A stretch of 64,000 nucleotides of DNA from an uncultured Odoribacter sp. (GCA_910588375.1 CAJUQA010000005.1:62001-126000); one strand, 5' to 3'. Numbered from the stretch's first letter, positions 42,220-51,221 are shown. The notes: a model not told the origin generated them from the letters alone. Made by a program: numbers and translations.

Positions 42220-43032
42220 TTATCTTTTCGACAATTTGGCTTTTAATATGACAACATCTTCTTCCGGACGATCGTTCGCTCCGGTGTTTTGTGCGGCAAT
42301 TTTATCAACAACATCCAAACCCTCCACCACTTCTCCGAAGACCGTATACTCTCCGTCCAAAAAAGGAGTGCCTCCCATAGTTTTATACACTTCCCTTTGT
42401 TCAACCGGAATCAGATGGGCGGTGTAATCTTTCAACTGAACTTCTATTTCCATTTGTATGGCACGTACCAGACTATCGGCTTTCAGCTGCTGCCCGGTAG
42501 CCATATATTGCCGCATCTCCTCCTGTTTCGGCTGAAACAATTTCATTCCCAGCCGGTTTTTGGCATTCATCAGTCTGCTCTGTTCCATTCTGTTCAACTC
42601 CTCATCCGTATAAGTTTTTCCCTGAACAATATAAAATTGCTCTCCGGATGAACGTTTTTCCGGATTGACCGCATCTCCCTGGCGGGCGGCACACAAAACT
42701 CCTTTTTCATGAAAATGTTCCGGACGGATTTCAGCTTCAATAGTATATCCAGGATCACCCATCCCTAAAGCTTTCCCCTTTTCCGCATTCCGCGAATCCG
42801 AAGAACCGCCCTGTATCATAAAACCGTCTATCACCCGATGAAACAACAAGCCGTCATAATGCTTCTCCTTGACCAACTTCGTAAAATTATCGCTATGCAG
42901 AGGCGTATCCTCATATAATTTCAATTTTATCGTTCCCTGGTTCGTTTCAAGCACAACATATTTATATTTCTCGGCTCTCGCGCCCAACATACATATCCCC
43001 CAAAACACCAATACAAAAAACAACTTCTTCAT
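42220..43032 (-). CDS. Periplasmic cyclophilin-type peptidyl-prolyl isomerase (2 of 3)
   Basis: 270 residues. Signal peptide ~1-20 (LFFVLVFWGICMLGARA). Cyclophilin core: TNQGTIKLKLYEDTPLHSDNF, FHRVIDGFMIQGGSSDS (active-site Arg), EQFYIVQGKTYTDEELN, then an extra helical insert with MKLFQPKQEEMRQYMATG, and the end GGTPFLDGEYTVFGEVVEG. It is clearly a paralogue of the product at 21832 and of the next gene upstream (43038), with which it forms a tandem pair 5 bases apart. It acts on X-Pro bonds of envelope proteins. Confidence 0.9.
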   Translation of the reverse strand: MKKLFFVLVFWGICMLGARAEKYKYVVLETNQGTIKLKLYEDTPLHSDNFTKLVKEKHYDGLLFHRVIDGFMIQGGSSDSRNAEKGKALGMGDPGYTIEAEIRPEHFHEKGVLCAARQGDAVNPEKRSSGEQFYIVQGKTYTDEELNRMEQSRLMNAKNRLGMKLFQPKQEEMRQYMATGQQLKADSLVRAIQMEIEVQLKDYTAHLIPVEQREVYKTMGGTPFLDGEYTVFGEVVEGLDVVDKIAAQNTGANDRPEEDVVILKAKLSKR

Positions 43033-43037
43033 CTTGT

Positions 43038-43832
43038 TTATTTTATCTTTATAATTCTTACATCTTCTGTCGGACGATTATTTTCATCCGTTCTCATAGT
43101 TGCTATTTTATCCACAATGTCCATCCCTGAAACGACTTCGCCAAAGACGGTATAGGCTCCATCCAGAAAAGGGATTCCTCCTTCTGTCGTATATACTTTC
43201 TTCTGTTCGTCCGTCAGGAACATCTTCTCTCCCTGCAAAAGCTGCCCTACCTGTTCCGAAATCTGCCGGTTCAATTCCATCAGGCTCTCATAATCTTTTA
43301 AAGATTCTAATTTTCGGATTTCCGCTTCATGCTCTTTTCTCACTTTCTCAAACAACCTCTGGTGCCGCCGGGCGTTGATTTGTTCAACCAAAGAATCCAA
43401 TTCCCCAAGACGATACACTTTCCCTTGAACAATATAAAAATGAGAACCACTGGAACGACGTTCCGGATTCACCTCATCACTCTCCCGCGCCGCAGCCACC
43501 ACTCCCCGCCTGTGAATTAATCCGGGACGGATTTCAGCGTCAATCTTATATCCGATGTCATTCGCTCCCAATACCATTTGCGAACGGGCATTTCGGGAAT
43601 CCGGATCTCCCGTCTGAATCACAAAATCCGGAATAACCCGATGAAACAACATTCCCTCATAATAATTGTCCTGTACTAACTTTACGAAATTATCCCTGTG
43701 TAGAGGCGTATCGTTATAAAGTCGGATCCGGATATCCCCGGCACTGGTCTCAACAACAAACTCATTCTCTTTTTTCTCCTGACAACCTCCCAAGACCAAG
43801 ACAACAAACAAAATACCTAAAAATCTCTTCAT
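43038..43832 (-). CDS. Cyclophilin-type peptidyl-prolyl isomerase lipoprotein (3 of 3)
   Basis: 264 residues. Lipoprotein signal with lipobox VLGGC (Cys~17) instead of a cleavable signal, so this copy is membrane-bound, probably to the outer membrane. The rest follows the same plan as the other two: TSAGDIRIRLYNDTPLHRDNF, FHRVIPDFVIQTGDPDSRN, SHFYIVQGKVYRLGELD, a charged helical insert (HQRLFEKVRKEHEAEIRK), and YTVFGEVVSGMDIVDKIA. Tandem with the 42220 gene. Promoter box TAATTTTG at 43907-43900. Confidence 0.9.
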   Translation of the reverse strand: MKRFLGILFVVLVLGGCQEKKENEFVVETSAGDIRIRLYNDTPLHRDNFVKLVQDNYYEGMLFHRVIPDFVIQTGDPDSRNARSQMVLGANDIGYKIDAEIRPGLIHRRGVVAAARESDEVNPERRSSGSHFYIVQGKVYRLGELDSLVEQINARRHQRLFEKVRKEHEAEIRKLESLKDYESLMELNRQISEQVGQLLQGEKMFLTDEQKKVYTTEGGIPFLDGAYTVFGEVVSGMDIVDKIATMRTDENNRPTEDVRIIKIK

Positions 43833-43899
43833 ATCCCCATTTTATATAATAAAAAGCGGTTCCTTTTCTCAAAATCATGCTATTTTGAACTGCTTCATG

Positions 43900-43907
43900 C
43901 AAAATTA
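43900..43907 (-). promoter_or_regulatory. Promoter -7 box TAATTTTG for the cyclophilin pair
   Basis: Minus-strand TAATTTTG, a perfect TAnnTTTG box 68 bases before the 43832 start. No clear -33 box. Confidence 0.45.
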
Positions 43908-43941
43908 AGCGTTCCGCATAAAAAATAAATAATATTTTTAC

Positions 43942-43949
43942 TAAATTTG
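43942..43949 (+). promoter_or_regulatory. Promoter -7 box TAAATTTG for the first SPOR gene
   Basis: A perfect TAnnTTTG box 42 bases before the ATG at 43992, divergent from the cyclophilin promoter. Confidence 0.45.
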
Positions 43950-43991
43950 TGAAATATATGACTAATAGCATCATTGTAAACGCTTTTGACT

Positions 43992-44402
43992 ATGAAAACA
44001 AATTGTATCTGGATTTTAGCCACATTGTTCGGTATTCTTGTGTCATGTAAAGAAAAACCGCAACCCCTGCCTGTAGTAGAAGCTCCTGTAGTCGTAAAAG
44101 ACACTGTCGAACCGACTCCGGTAGAGGAAGAGCAGGTGATTGAGGAAGTCAAACCCGTCAAAAATGAAATTCAGAACTATTTCCTGATTGCAGGATGTTT
44201 CGAATACAAAGAAAACGCCGACAAATTGTGTGAAAAACTGCAACGTCAGGGATACGACTCCAAAATCATCACTTACTTCGAAAACCTGTATTTAGTATCC
44301 TATAACGGCTTCCCCACCCGCAAAGAAGGTCTGACAGCACTGAAAGAAATCCGGAAAGAACCAGGCAAAGAAAAAACATGGTTGTATAAATCAGAAAATT
44401 AA
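43992..44402 (+). CDS. SPOR-domain lipoprotein (1 of 2)
   Basis: 136 residues from MKTNCIWIL (an in-frame TTG two codons upstream is not preferred). Lipobox LVSC (Cys~18), a Pro/Val/Glu-rich linker ~22-60 (PVVEAPVVVKDTVEPTPVEE) and a C-terminal SPOR domain ~60-135 (NYFLIAGCFEYKENADKLCE, KIITYFENLYLVSYNGF). SPOR domains bind glycan strands stripped of peptides at the division septum. It is followed by a second, related gene, each with its own promoter box. Confidence 0.85.
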   Translation: MKTNCIWILATLFGILVSCKEKPQPLPVVEAPVVVKDTVEPTPVEEEQVIEEVKPVKNEIQNYFLIAGCFEYKENADKLCEKLQRQGYDSKIITYFENLYLVSYNGFPTRKEGLTALKEIRKEPGKEKTWLYKSEN

Positions 44403-44412
44403 TTTTGTAGAT

Positions 44413-44420
44413 TATCTTTG
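44413..44420 (+). promoter_or_regulatory. Promoter -7 box TATCTTTG for the second SPOR gene
   Basis: A perfect TAnnTTTG box 27 bases before the ATG at 44448, ten bases after the stop of the first SPOR gene. Confidence 0.55.
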
Positions 44421-44447
44421 TAGTCTATAATAGTAATTGTTCCGCGT

Positions 44448-44912
44448 ATGCAAAAAACAGGATTAACCGGACTAATATTGGCATTGTGTATGATCGGGTG
44501 CAAAGATAATGCGCTCCCGACCCAGCAACTGACAAATATTCCGGTAGTGAGGAATACGGAAGAAGCAGGCAAGACGGCACAAAATAACTCTGACAACTCT
44601 TCCGACCCGAATAAAACCACGACTTATACAAGTTCCGTGGCTCCTAAACTTGAAAAATCCTCACAAAAATGTAAATGGTACATCATTGTTGCCAGTTACC
44701 GGAATGATGAAAAACGCCGCGCCGAAAAATTAGTGAAAGGACTGAAAGCAGAAGGCTATCCGGCAGAAATCATTGAAACAAAAGGAAGACTGAGAATCAG
44801 TATCGAATATCACTTTTCAGAAGAAAAAGCTTACGAAAGACGGGCTGAATTCCTGAAAATCCAAGGTTTTGAAGGTACTTGGATTCTGAAACACTGCGTC
44901 AGTACAGAATAG
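44448..44912 (+). CDS. SPOR-domain lipoprotein (2 of 2)
   Basis: 154 residues. Lipobox MIGC (Cys~18), a Thr/Ser/Asn-rich linker ~20-75 and a C-terminal SPOR-like domain (CKWYIIVASYRNDEKRRAEK, IIETKGRLRISIEYHF). Same architecture as the gene at 43992 but with a different linker, so probably an old duplication. It is expected to bind septal peptidoglycan from the outer membrane. Its last 14 bases overlap the end of the convergent PAP2-like gene. Confidence 0.83.
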   Translation: MQKTGLTGLILALCMIGCKDNALPTQQLTNIPVVRNTEEAGKTAQNNSDNSSDPNKTTTYTSSVAPKLEKSSQKCKWYIIVASYRNDEKRRAEKLVKGLKAEGYPAEIIETKGRLRISIEYHFSEEKAYERRAEFLKIQGFEGTWILKHCVSTE

Positions 44913-45498
44913 CAAAAACAAAACTTAACCCGAATACAAATCCGGCATACACCTGTGCCGGATTATGTTTTTTCAGATAGAGACGGCACGAACCCAAGAT
45001 TCCCGACAAACACAACAATCCCATAAATACGGCACGAACATCTCCGAAATAACGGAAACCTATAATCAGCAAAAAGCCGCATACTGCTCCGATAGCCGTC
45101 ATATGCATGCTCATTTTCCAACGTAACGTGACTATCGAAAAGCCGCACAAAACGATAATCAATACCAAATACATCTGCTGTACAATATTCGTATAAGGGA
45201 TATGCCGTATCAGATAAAATCCCCCGAAAGCATAAAAAATCGAAACAATCACCGGATAAATACGCTCTTTCCGGTCTGACAAATGGTAATTACGTATCAA
45301 TCGTAGCCTTTTAAACAACGGCAATGTCACCACAGGTAAAAAACACAAACAGATAAATGTAACTACGTAACAATAATTTTGGGCAACAGGCGGAATAAAA
45401 GAAAAAACGGAATTTGAATTAAAAATAAAAAAAAGACCGTACAAAGGCAACAGCAACGGATGCATGGCATAAGAAAAAAATTCTGCGAATCTTCTCAT
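44899..45498 (-). CDS. PAP2-like integral membrane protein
   Basis: 199 residues with five or six membrane helices. The end resembles the PAP2 phosphatase active site: KMSMHMTAIGAVCG fits the middle SxxH part and RLYLKKHNPAQVYAGFVFG the last part with its His. The first part (KxxxxxxRP) is only partly preserved (LSDRKERIYP). It may be a lipid phosphatase acting on undecaprenyl or phosphatidyl phosphates, or a degenerate relative. Located 15 bases downstream of rpoN in the same direction. Confidence 0.7.
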   Translation of the reverse strand: MRRFAEFFSYAMHPLLLPLYGLFFIFNSNSVFSFIPPVAQNYCYVVTFICLCFLPVVTLPLFKRLRLIRNYHLSDRKERIYPVIVSIFYAFGGFYLIRHIPYTNIVQQMYLVLIIVLCGFSIVTLRWKMSMHMTAIGAVCGFLLIIGFRYFGDVRAVFMGLLCLSGILGSCRLYLKKHNPAQVYAGFVFGLSFVFAILY

Positions 45499-45513
45499 TC
45501 TTCTGTCCGGATT

Positions 45514-47007
45514 TTATATTTCTCTTCGTAAACGGGCCACTGGAATATCAAGCATCTGACGGTATTTGGCCACCGTACGACGGGCAATTTGATAACCCTT
45601 TTTTTCCATTCTGTCCACCAATTCATCATCTGTCAGTGGCCTTTTCTTGTCTTCCGCATCCACAATACTTTTTAAAACATTACGCAACTCTCCCGTGCTG
45701 ACTTCCTCCCCGCTACTGGTTTGCATACTGCCCGAAAAAAAATCCTTCAAAGAATAAACGCCAAACCAAGTCTGTACATATTTAGCATTAGAGACCCTGG
45801 AAACGGTAGAAACATCCAATCCCGTAACATCGGCAATATCCCTCAAAATCATTGGCTTCAACAAATTTTCATCCCCCGTCAGAAAGAATTGTTTCTGAAA
45901 CTGCACGATAGCCGTCATCGTCAGCATTAAGGTGTTGTTACGCTGATGTACGGCATCAATAAAAGACTTTGCAGAGTTCAACTTATACTTTATAAAATTC
46001 GACACATCCTTTTTATCTTTAGGTGATTGACCTTTCTGGTAGCTATCCAAAAGATTCAGATACGATTTGTTGATTTTCAATTCGGGAGTATTGCCGGTAT
46101 TCAAGCTCAACTGCAATTCTCCGTCCGTCAAATCCAACGTGAAATCCGGAATAATTTTATTAACAGTCTGCTCAAAAGAAGAATCTCCCATCGCTCCGCC
46201 GGGCTTCGGATTCAATTTCAGAATCTCATTCACAGCTTCTTTCAGAACCTCCTCCGGCAAACGTAACCGACGGGCCATCTTCTCGTAATGTTTTTTCGAA
46301 AACTCATCAAAACATTCTTCCAATACCAGGCGTGCATTGTTCAACACTTCACTCGGCTCTTCCTTCTGTTTATGAATAATCTGCAACAACAGACACTCTC
46401 TTAAATCCCTGGCTCCCACACCATGGGGTTCAAATTCCTGAATAATCCTTAACAGCTGCTCCACCTCCTCCGCTGTAACCTCAATACCTGCTCCAAATGC
46501 CAAATCGTCGACGATATTTTCTATATCTCTCCGCAAATAACCGTCATCATCAATATTACCGATAATATATTCCGCGATCTTTTTTTGGAATTCCGTCAGA
46601 TCTCTCATACCCAACTGATTCAACAGATTTTCCCGGGAACTGACTCCCTGCGAAAAAATAAAATCTCTCACATCATCATCCCGCGACGTATTGGATACGG
46701 ACAATTTATAATCCGGAATATCATCGTCATCCGATATGTAATCTTCAAAAGAAAAGTCATCGTCATCCTGCCTAATCTCCTGCTCCCCGTCTCCCTCTTC
46801 TTCTACATATATATCCTCCTCCTCCTCCCTATAATCATCCGTTTCTTCTCTTTCACTACCCTCTTCCAACAACGGATTCGTTTCCAGCTCTTCCTTCACA
46901 CGCTGTTCAAGCTGATAAGTAGGCAACTCAAGCAACTTGATCAACTGGATTTGAAGAGGATTAATCTTCAGACCTAACTTCTGTTGTAAATGCTGCTTAA
47001 GCGCCAT
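45514..47007 (-). CDS. rpoN: RNA polymerase sigma-54 factor
   Basis: 497 residues. Region I is Gln/Leu-rich (LKQHLQQKLGLKINPLQ, ELETNPLLEE), contacting bacterial enhancer-binding proteins. Region II is very acidic (~50-110). Region III has the core-binding and DNA-binding parts, ending in the RpoN box ARRTVAKYRQML near the C-terminus. Sigma-54 serves promoters with -24/-12 GG/GC elements and needs an ATP-driven activator; none is encoded in this window. It lies between asnS and the PAP2-like gene in one direction and is probably co-transcribed with asnS (33-base gap). Confidence 0.97.
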   Translation of the reverse strand: MALKQHLQQKLGLKINPLQIQLIKLLELPTYQLEQRVKEELETNPLLEEGSEREETDDYREEEEDIYVEEEGDGEQEIRQDDDDFSFEDYISDDDDIPDYKLSVSNTSRDDDVRDFIFSQGVSSRENLLNQLGMRDLTEFQKKIAEYIIGNIDDDGYLRRDIENIVDDLAFGAGIEVTAEEVEQLLRIIQEFEPHGVGARDLRECLLLQIIHKQKEEPSEVLNNARLVLEECFDEFSKKHYEKMARRLRLPEEVLKEAVNEILKLNPKPGGAMGDSSFEQTVNKIIPDFTLDLTDGELQLSLNTGNTPELKINKSYLNLLDSYQKGQSPKDKKDVSNFIKYKLNSAKSFIDAVHQRNNTLMLTMTAIVQFQKQFFLTGDENLLKPMILRDIADVTGLDVSTVSRVSNAKYVQTWFGVYSLKDFFSGSMQTSSGEEVSTGELRNVLKSIVDAEDKKRPLTDDELVDRMEKKGYQIARRTVAKYRQMLDIPVARLRREI

Positions 47008-47040
47008 GTCTCACCACAATAGATATAATAGAAAGTAGTA

Positions 47041-48486
47041 CTAAAATTCCGCATTTTTAGGCGTACGGGGGAAAGGTATCACATCCCGTATATTACCCAT
47101 ACCCGTAACGAACAACAACAGACGTTCAAAACCCAAACCGAAACCGCTATGTACGGCCGAGCCGAAACGACGGGTATCCAAATAATAAGACATACCTTCG
47201 ACAGGTATCCCGACTTCCTGCATACGGGTCACTAATTTATCGTAATCTTCCTCACGCTGTGAACCACCGATGATTTCACCAATCTGCGGGAACAAAACAT
47301 CCATGGCCGCTACCGTTTTTCCATCCGGATTCTGTTTCATATAAAACGCTTTGATCTCTTTCGGATAACCCGTCAAAATAACCGGTTTCTTGAAATGCTT
47401 CTCCACCAGATAGCGTTCGTGTTCACTTTGCAAATCCACTCCCCAACCCGTCACCGGATACTGGAATTTGCCATTTTTATTCTGTTTGCTGTTTTTCAGG
47501 ATTTCCACAGCCTCCGTATATGACAAACGTTCAAAATCATGAGTCAGCACAAAATTCAACTTCTCAATCAACTCCATCGAACGCTCTTCTGCCTTCTTCG
47601 TTTTCTCCTCCTCCTGCAAACGGGCACTTAAAAACTTCAAGTCATCCATACAATGGTCGAGAGCGTATTTGATCAGATATTTAAGAAAATCTTCCGCCAA
47701 ATCCATATTATCGTTCAAATCGTAAAACGCCATCTCCGGTTCAATCATCCAGAATTCAGACAAATGGCGTGTCGTATTTGAATTTTCAGCCCGAAAAGTA
47801 GGTCCGAACGTATATATTTTCCCCAGTGCCATAGCCCCCAATTCGCCTTCCAGCTGTCCGCTGACAGTCAAATTCGTTGCCTTGCCGAAAAAGTCCTGCT
47901 TATAATCCACCTCTCCGGTTTCCGTCAAAGGCGGATTTTTAGGGTCAAGCGTAGTCACCCGGAACATCTCTCCCGCACCTTCACAATCAGAAGCGGTAAT
48001 CAATGGGGTATGCAGATAATAGAAACCATGCTCATTAAAATACTGATGGATGGCAAACGCCATGGCATGCCGGATACGGAACACCGCTCCGAACACATTG
48101 GTACGGAATCTGAGATGTGCCACCTCCCGCAAAAATTCCAACGAATGCTTTTTCGGCTGAATGGGATACTTATCGGGATCCGCTTCTCCCAACACATCTA
48201 GTTGTTTTGCCTGTATTTCATGAGCCTGTCCGCTACCGCTGCTCTCCACCAGCAACCCCTGTACATGAATCGCCGCACCTGTAGTGATTTTTTTCAGAAG
48301 CTCTTCCGGAAAATTCTCTGTTTCAACAACAACCTGAATATTATTTATCGTTGAGCCGTCATTCAGGGCAATGAAATTTACCTGCTTATTGCCACGTTTG
48401 GTTCTCACCCAACCACTGATTTCAACTTCTTTGTTACATTCTCCGGATTCCAATAAATCCTTGACAGATACTCTTTTTGTTTTCAT
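47041..48486 (-). CDS. asnS: Asparaginyl-tRNA synthetase
   Basis: 481 residues. N-terminal OB fold (EISGWVRTKRGNKQVNFIAL) binds the anticodon. The class II core has motif 2 (FGPTFRAENSNTTRHLSEFW) and motif 3 at the end (HSGFGLGFERLLLFVTG). It is distinguished from AspS by the length and by the GGSQREEDYDKL segment. Direct charging of tRNA-Asn means this organism need not rely on the amidation route. Its promoter lies at 48551-48582. Confidence 0.97.
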   Translation of the reverse strand: MKTKRVSVKDLLESGECNKEVEISGWVRTKRGNKQVNFIALNDGSTINNIQVVVETENFPEELLKKITTGAAIHVQGLLVESSGSGQAHEIQAKQLDVLGEADPDKYPIQPKKHSLEFLREVAHLRFRTNVFGAVFRIRHAMAFAIHQYFNEHGFYYLHTPLITASDCEGAGEMFRVTTLDPKNPPLTETGEVDYKQDFFGKATNLTVSGQLEGELGAMALGKIYTFGPTFRAENSNTTRHLSEFWMIEPEMAFYDLNDNMDLAEDFLKYLIKYALDHCMDDLKFLSARLQEEEKTKKAEERSMELIEKLNFVLTHDFERLSYTEAVEILKNSKQNKNGKFQYPVTGWGVDLQSEHERYLVEKHFKKPVILTGYPKEIKAFYMKQNPDGKTVAAMDVLFPQIGEIIGGSQREEDYDKLVTRMQEVGIPVEGMSYYLDTRRFGSAVHSGFGLGFERLLLFVTGMGNIRDVIPFPRTPKNAEF

Positions 48487-48550
48487 CTTGTTTAAAATTT
48501 ACAGCTAACCCTTTTCATGCCGGAAAAAGGCATTAGATTAATCGGATGGA

Positions 48551-48582
48551 CAAAAATAAAGAAATAAGAGCAAACCGACAAA
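48551..48582 (-). promoter_or_regulatory. asnS promoter, full Bacteroides type
   Basis: Minus strand: TTTG (48582-48579), 20 bases, then TATTTTTG (48558-48551). It matches both boxes and the spacing of the Bacteroides vegetative promoter. It is 64 bases before the asnS ATG. Confidence 0.75.
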
Positions 48583-48617
48583 CAATCGGGGGCTTTTAGC
48601 CTGCACCCCAACAACAA

Positions 48618-49736
48618 TCACAAAAACAATTCTCCGAAAATACGGTCGGAAACCAACCAGCCGGTTTCCGTCAGCGTGTAGATGCCCTGCTTCTCCACCG
48701 CCCAGCCGTTTTCAATACAACCAGCCAGACAACTGACAAAATGCTCCCAGGCAAAACCATACCTCTCCCGCAAATCTTCGCCCTTTATTCCCCACATGGT
48801 ACGGAAATTCGTCATGACATACTCATTATACATATCAACATCACTTAATTCCTCACGCTCAAAATTTAAAATTCCATTATTTAAACCGTCAATATAGGAT
48901 TTTAAATGGGAAATATTCCATTGTCTCGACGTCAGATTATAAGAATGGGCGGCAGGTCCGAAACCGACATAAGCTTTCTGTTGCCAATAAGAAGTATTAT
49001 GAACGGAATATCTTTGTTTCCGGGCAAAATTGGAAATTTCATAATGTTCGTATCCGGCATCTTTCAATACTTGTACGGCCATTTCATATTTCTCCGCCAA
49101 TTCATCCTCCGAAGGCGGACAAAACAACCCCTTATGATATTGCTTTTCCAACACAGAACCGGCATCCACACTCAACATATAAACGGATATATGGTCCACA
49201 TCAAGTCGAAGAGCCTGTGTCAGATCCTCTTGCAAGATTTCCATTGATTGGCCTGGCAATCCGATAATCAAATCAATACTGATATTATCGAATCCTTGTT
49301 TCTTGGCCCTCTCTATCCCTTCCATAACCTGACGGGAAGTATGCCGCCGATGGATATTCTTCAACAAATCATCTTGGAAAGACTGCACCCCGATACTGAG
49401 CCTGTTGAACCCCAACTTCTTCCAGCCGTTCAACTTTTCGGCTTCCAAATCCTCCGGATTCACCTCAATAGTCCTTTCAGCTTCCGGCACGATGCAATAA
49501 ATACTTTCCAATTTATCCGTCACCCGGCAAAGTTCCGGCAAAGAAAGACAAGAAGGCGTACCTCCTCCAAAATACAACGTATCGGCATGTCGCGTACCGG
49601 TATAATCTTTTCTCAAATCCATTTCCACACACAAAGCCTCGATAAACTCCTTTTTCAACCGCTCCGAAGCCACGGAATAAAAACCGCAATAAATACATTT
49701 ACTCCGGCAAAACGGAATGTGTACATAAATCCCCAT
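48618..49736 (-). CDS. hemW: HemW-type radical SAM heme chaperone
   Basis: 372 residues. Radical SAM CxxxCxxC in HIPFCRSKCIYCGFYS (~6-20), GGGTPS SAM-binding motif (~56), and the C-terminal HemN_C-like part. The preserved short first motif and the length separate HemW from true HemN (~450 residues, oxygen-independent coproporphyrinogen oxidase). HemW binds heme and passes it to target proteins, including respiratory enzymes. It ends the operon 51096-48618, starting 6 bases after the LAB_N gene. Confidence 0.9.
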   Translation of the reverse strand: MGIYVHIPFCRSKCIYCGFYSVASERLKKEFIEALCVEMDLRKDYTGTRHADTLYFGGGTPSCLSLPELCRVTDKLESIYCIVPEAERTIEVNPEDLEAEKLNGWKKLGFNRLSIGVQSFQDDLLKNIHRRHTSRQVMEGIERAKKQGFDNISIDLIIGLPGQSMEILQEDLTQALRLDVDHISVYMLSVDAGSVLEKQYHKGLFCPPSEDELAEKYEMAVQVLKDAGYEHYEISNFARKQRYSVHNTSYWQQKAYVGFGPAAHSYNLTSRQWNISHLKSYIDGLNNGILNFEREELSDVDMYNEYVMTNFRTMWGIKGEDLRERYGFAWEHFVSCLAGCIENGWAVEKQGIYTLTETGWLVSDRIFGELFL

Positions 49737-49742
49737 GGCGGT

Positions 49743-50354
49743 TCACCTTCTTTCCCTTTCAAGTAAATAAATATTCCGGCAATACACAAACAATCCCGTG
49801 GATTGTCCCAGAATCAACACAGGGTCTCTCCGATAAAGCGCATAAGCCACGATAATCAAAGAACCGGTAAGACTGATCAGCCAAAATCCCAGCGGCAACA
49901 GGGATTCATTCTTCTTCATCGAATAAAGCCACTGATAGACAAAGCGAAGGGTAAATATAACCTGTCCCATGGACCCGAAAAGCAACAGCCACAAAGGAAT
50001 ATCTTCATTCAGAAAAAACTGCTCGACAAATCCCCTGGCATCCTTCAACATGAACATCACGGCAGCGACAGGCGTCAACGCCAATATATAACGGATCAAT
50101 CCGGGCAATTTCTGCCAACTCTCTTTTTTATTCAGATTCCAGATATAAATATAATAGGAAATAAGCTGTCCCAGAATAATAGCGAAATCATCCCGCAACC
50201 ATCCGTATATAAACAGCAGATAAGCACCTAAAAGACTGAGTTTCCAGAATATGGAAGGCGAAACGACCTTTTTGGCCTTTTCCGACATAATCCACTGCAA
50301 AAGCAAACGGGCGGAAAAAAGCAATTGTGCCAGAAAACCGACAATATAAATCAT
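49743..50354 (-). CDS. LAB_N-domain membrane protein
   Basis: 203 residues, six or so membrane helices forming two copies of the LAB_N unit (lipid A biosynthesis N-terminal domain): FLAQLLFSARLLLQWIMSEK ... FAIILGQLISYYIYIWN, then again GQVIFTLRFVYQWLYSMKK ... VLILGQSTGLFVYCRNI. In Bacteroidota this domain occurs free or joined to lipid-A-disaccharide synthase. It lies between a polyprenyl-type glycosyltransferase and hemW, separated by 10 and 6 bases. With the glycosyltransferase it probably modifies lipid A or an undecaprenyl-linked sugar (as ArnE/F-like flippases do); this is inferred from neighbours. Confidence 0.85.
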   Translation of the reverse strand: MIYIVGFLAQLLFSARLLLQWIMSEKAKKVVSPSIFWKLSLLGAYLLFIYGWLRDDFAIILGQLISYYIYIWNLNKKESWQKLPGLIRYILALTPVAAVMFMLKDARGFVEQFFLNEDIPLWLLLFGSMGQVIFTLRFVYQWLYSMKKNESLLPLGFWLISLTGSLIIVAYALYRRDPVLILGQSTGLFVYCRNIYLLERERR

Positions 50355-50364
50355 ATACAGGGAA

Positions 50365-51096
50365 TTAATTCAGATTGCCGTCGGCTATTTCATAATTGAT
50401 ATACCGCTTTTTCATCCACCTGTAAGCAAAACAATCTTTAAAAGGCCCTATCAGGCGGTTCCATAAATGATATTTCGACTGCCCTGCCATCCGGGGAAAA
50501 TGCCGCACGGATATTTGTTTCACCCGCCCGTTCTGCAACTGGATCAACGCCGGCAAAAAACGGTGCATTCCGGTAAAAAAGGGTATCCGCTTGGCATAAT
50601 CCGTTCGCAATATTTTTAAAGGACACCCCGTATCTTCCACACCGTCATGAGTCATGGCACGCCGGAATCCATTGGCAATACGGGAAGAAAGATTCTTCAC
50701 AAAACTGTCTTTTCTGCCGGTGCGAATACCCATCACCATTTCATAATCATCCACGTGTTCGATTAGAAGATTGAAATCCTCCGGCGTAGTCTGCAAATCA
50801 GCATCAATATATCCGACATACTCGGAACAAGCCACATCTATCCCCGCCTTCATTGCTGCACTCAGACCACCGTTCCGGGCCAAGCGGACATGAAAAAATC
50901 CCTCATTTCTTCCGCATGCTTCCCGGATAAGCCGTTCGCTGTCATCCGTAGAACCGTCATTGACAAACAAAACACAGGAAGGCATCCGGGAAATTTTCAG
51001 AAAAGAAGACAACTCCTTTTCCAGACGCAATATATTCCCTTCCTCATTGTAAACCGGAACAATAATTGTGAGTCTGTAATCAGCTGACTTATTCAT
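50365..51096 (-). CDS. Family 2 glycosyltransferase, polyprenyl-phosphate type
   Basis: 243 residues, GT-A fold. IIVPVYNEEGNILRLEKEL at the start, CVLFVNDGSTDDSERLI, and the nucleotide-sugar motif YIDADLQTTPEDF (DxD as DAD). GMHRFLPAL and RVKQISVRHFPRMAGQSKY match dolichol/undecaprenyl-phosphate glycosyltransferases such as ArnC or GtrB. There are no clear C-terminal membrane helices, unlike ArnC, and the neighbouring LAB_N protein could supply the membrane part. It likely transfers a sugar to undecaprenyl phosphate for lipid A or surface polysaccharide. Confidence 0.88.
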   Translation of the reverse strand: MNKSADYRLTIIVPVYNEEGNILRLEKELSSFLKISRMPSCVLFVNDGSTDDSERLIREACGRNEGFFHVRLARNGGLSAAMKAGIDVACSEYVGYIDADLQTTPEDFNLLIEHVDDYEMVMGIRTGRKDSFVKNLSSRIANGFRRAMTHDGVEDTGCPLKILRTDYAKRIPFFTGMHRFLPALIQLQNGRVKQISVRHFPRMAGQSKYHLWNRLIGPFKDCFAYRWMKKRYINYEIADGNLN

Positions 51097-51141
51097 ATAA
51101 ATTTTACGTTCAAATTACTCTAAGAATAAAACAAATTTAAT

Positions 51142-51149
51142 TAGCTTTG
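51142..51149 (+). promoter_or_regulatory. pyrH promoter -7 box TAGCTTTG
   Basis: A perfect TAnnTTTG box 72 bases before the pyrH ATG, divergent from the glycosyltransferase operon. Confidence 0.5.
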
Positions 51150-51221
51150 CTCTGCCTTTATTTATAAAGCAGCCCGGAAAGCAAGACAAAAATCGTATTA
51201 CTATAAAATAATTGCAAAGGT

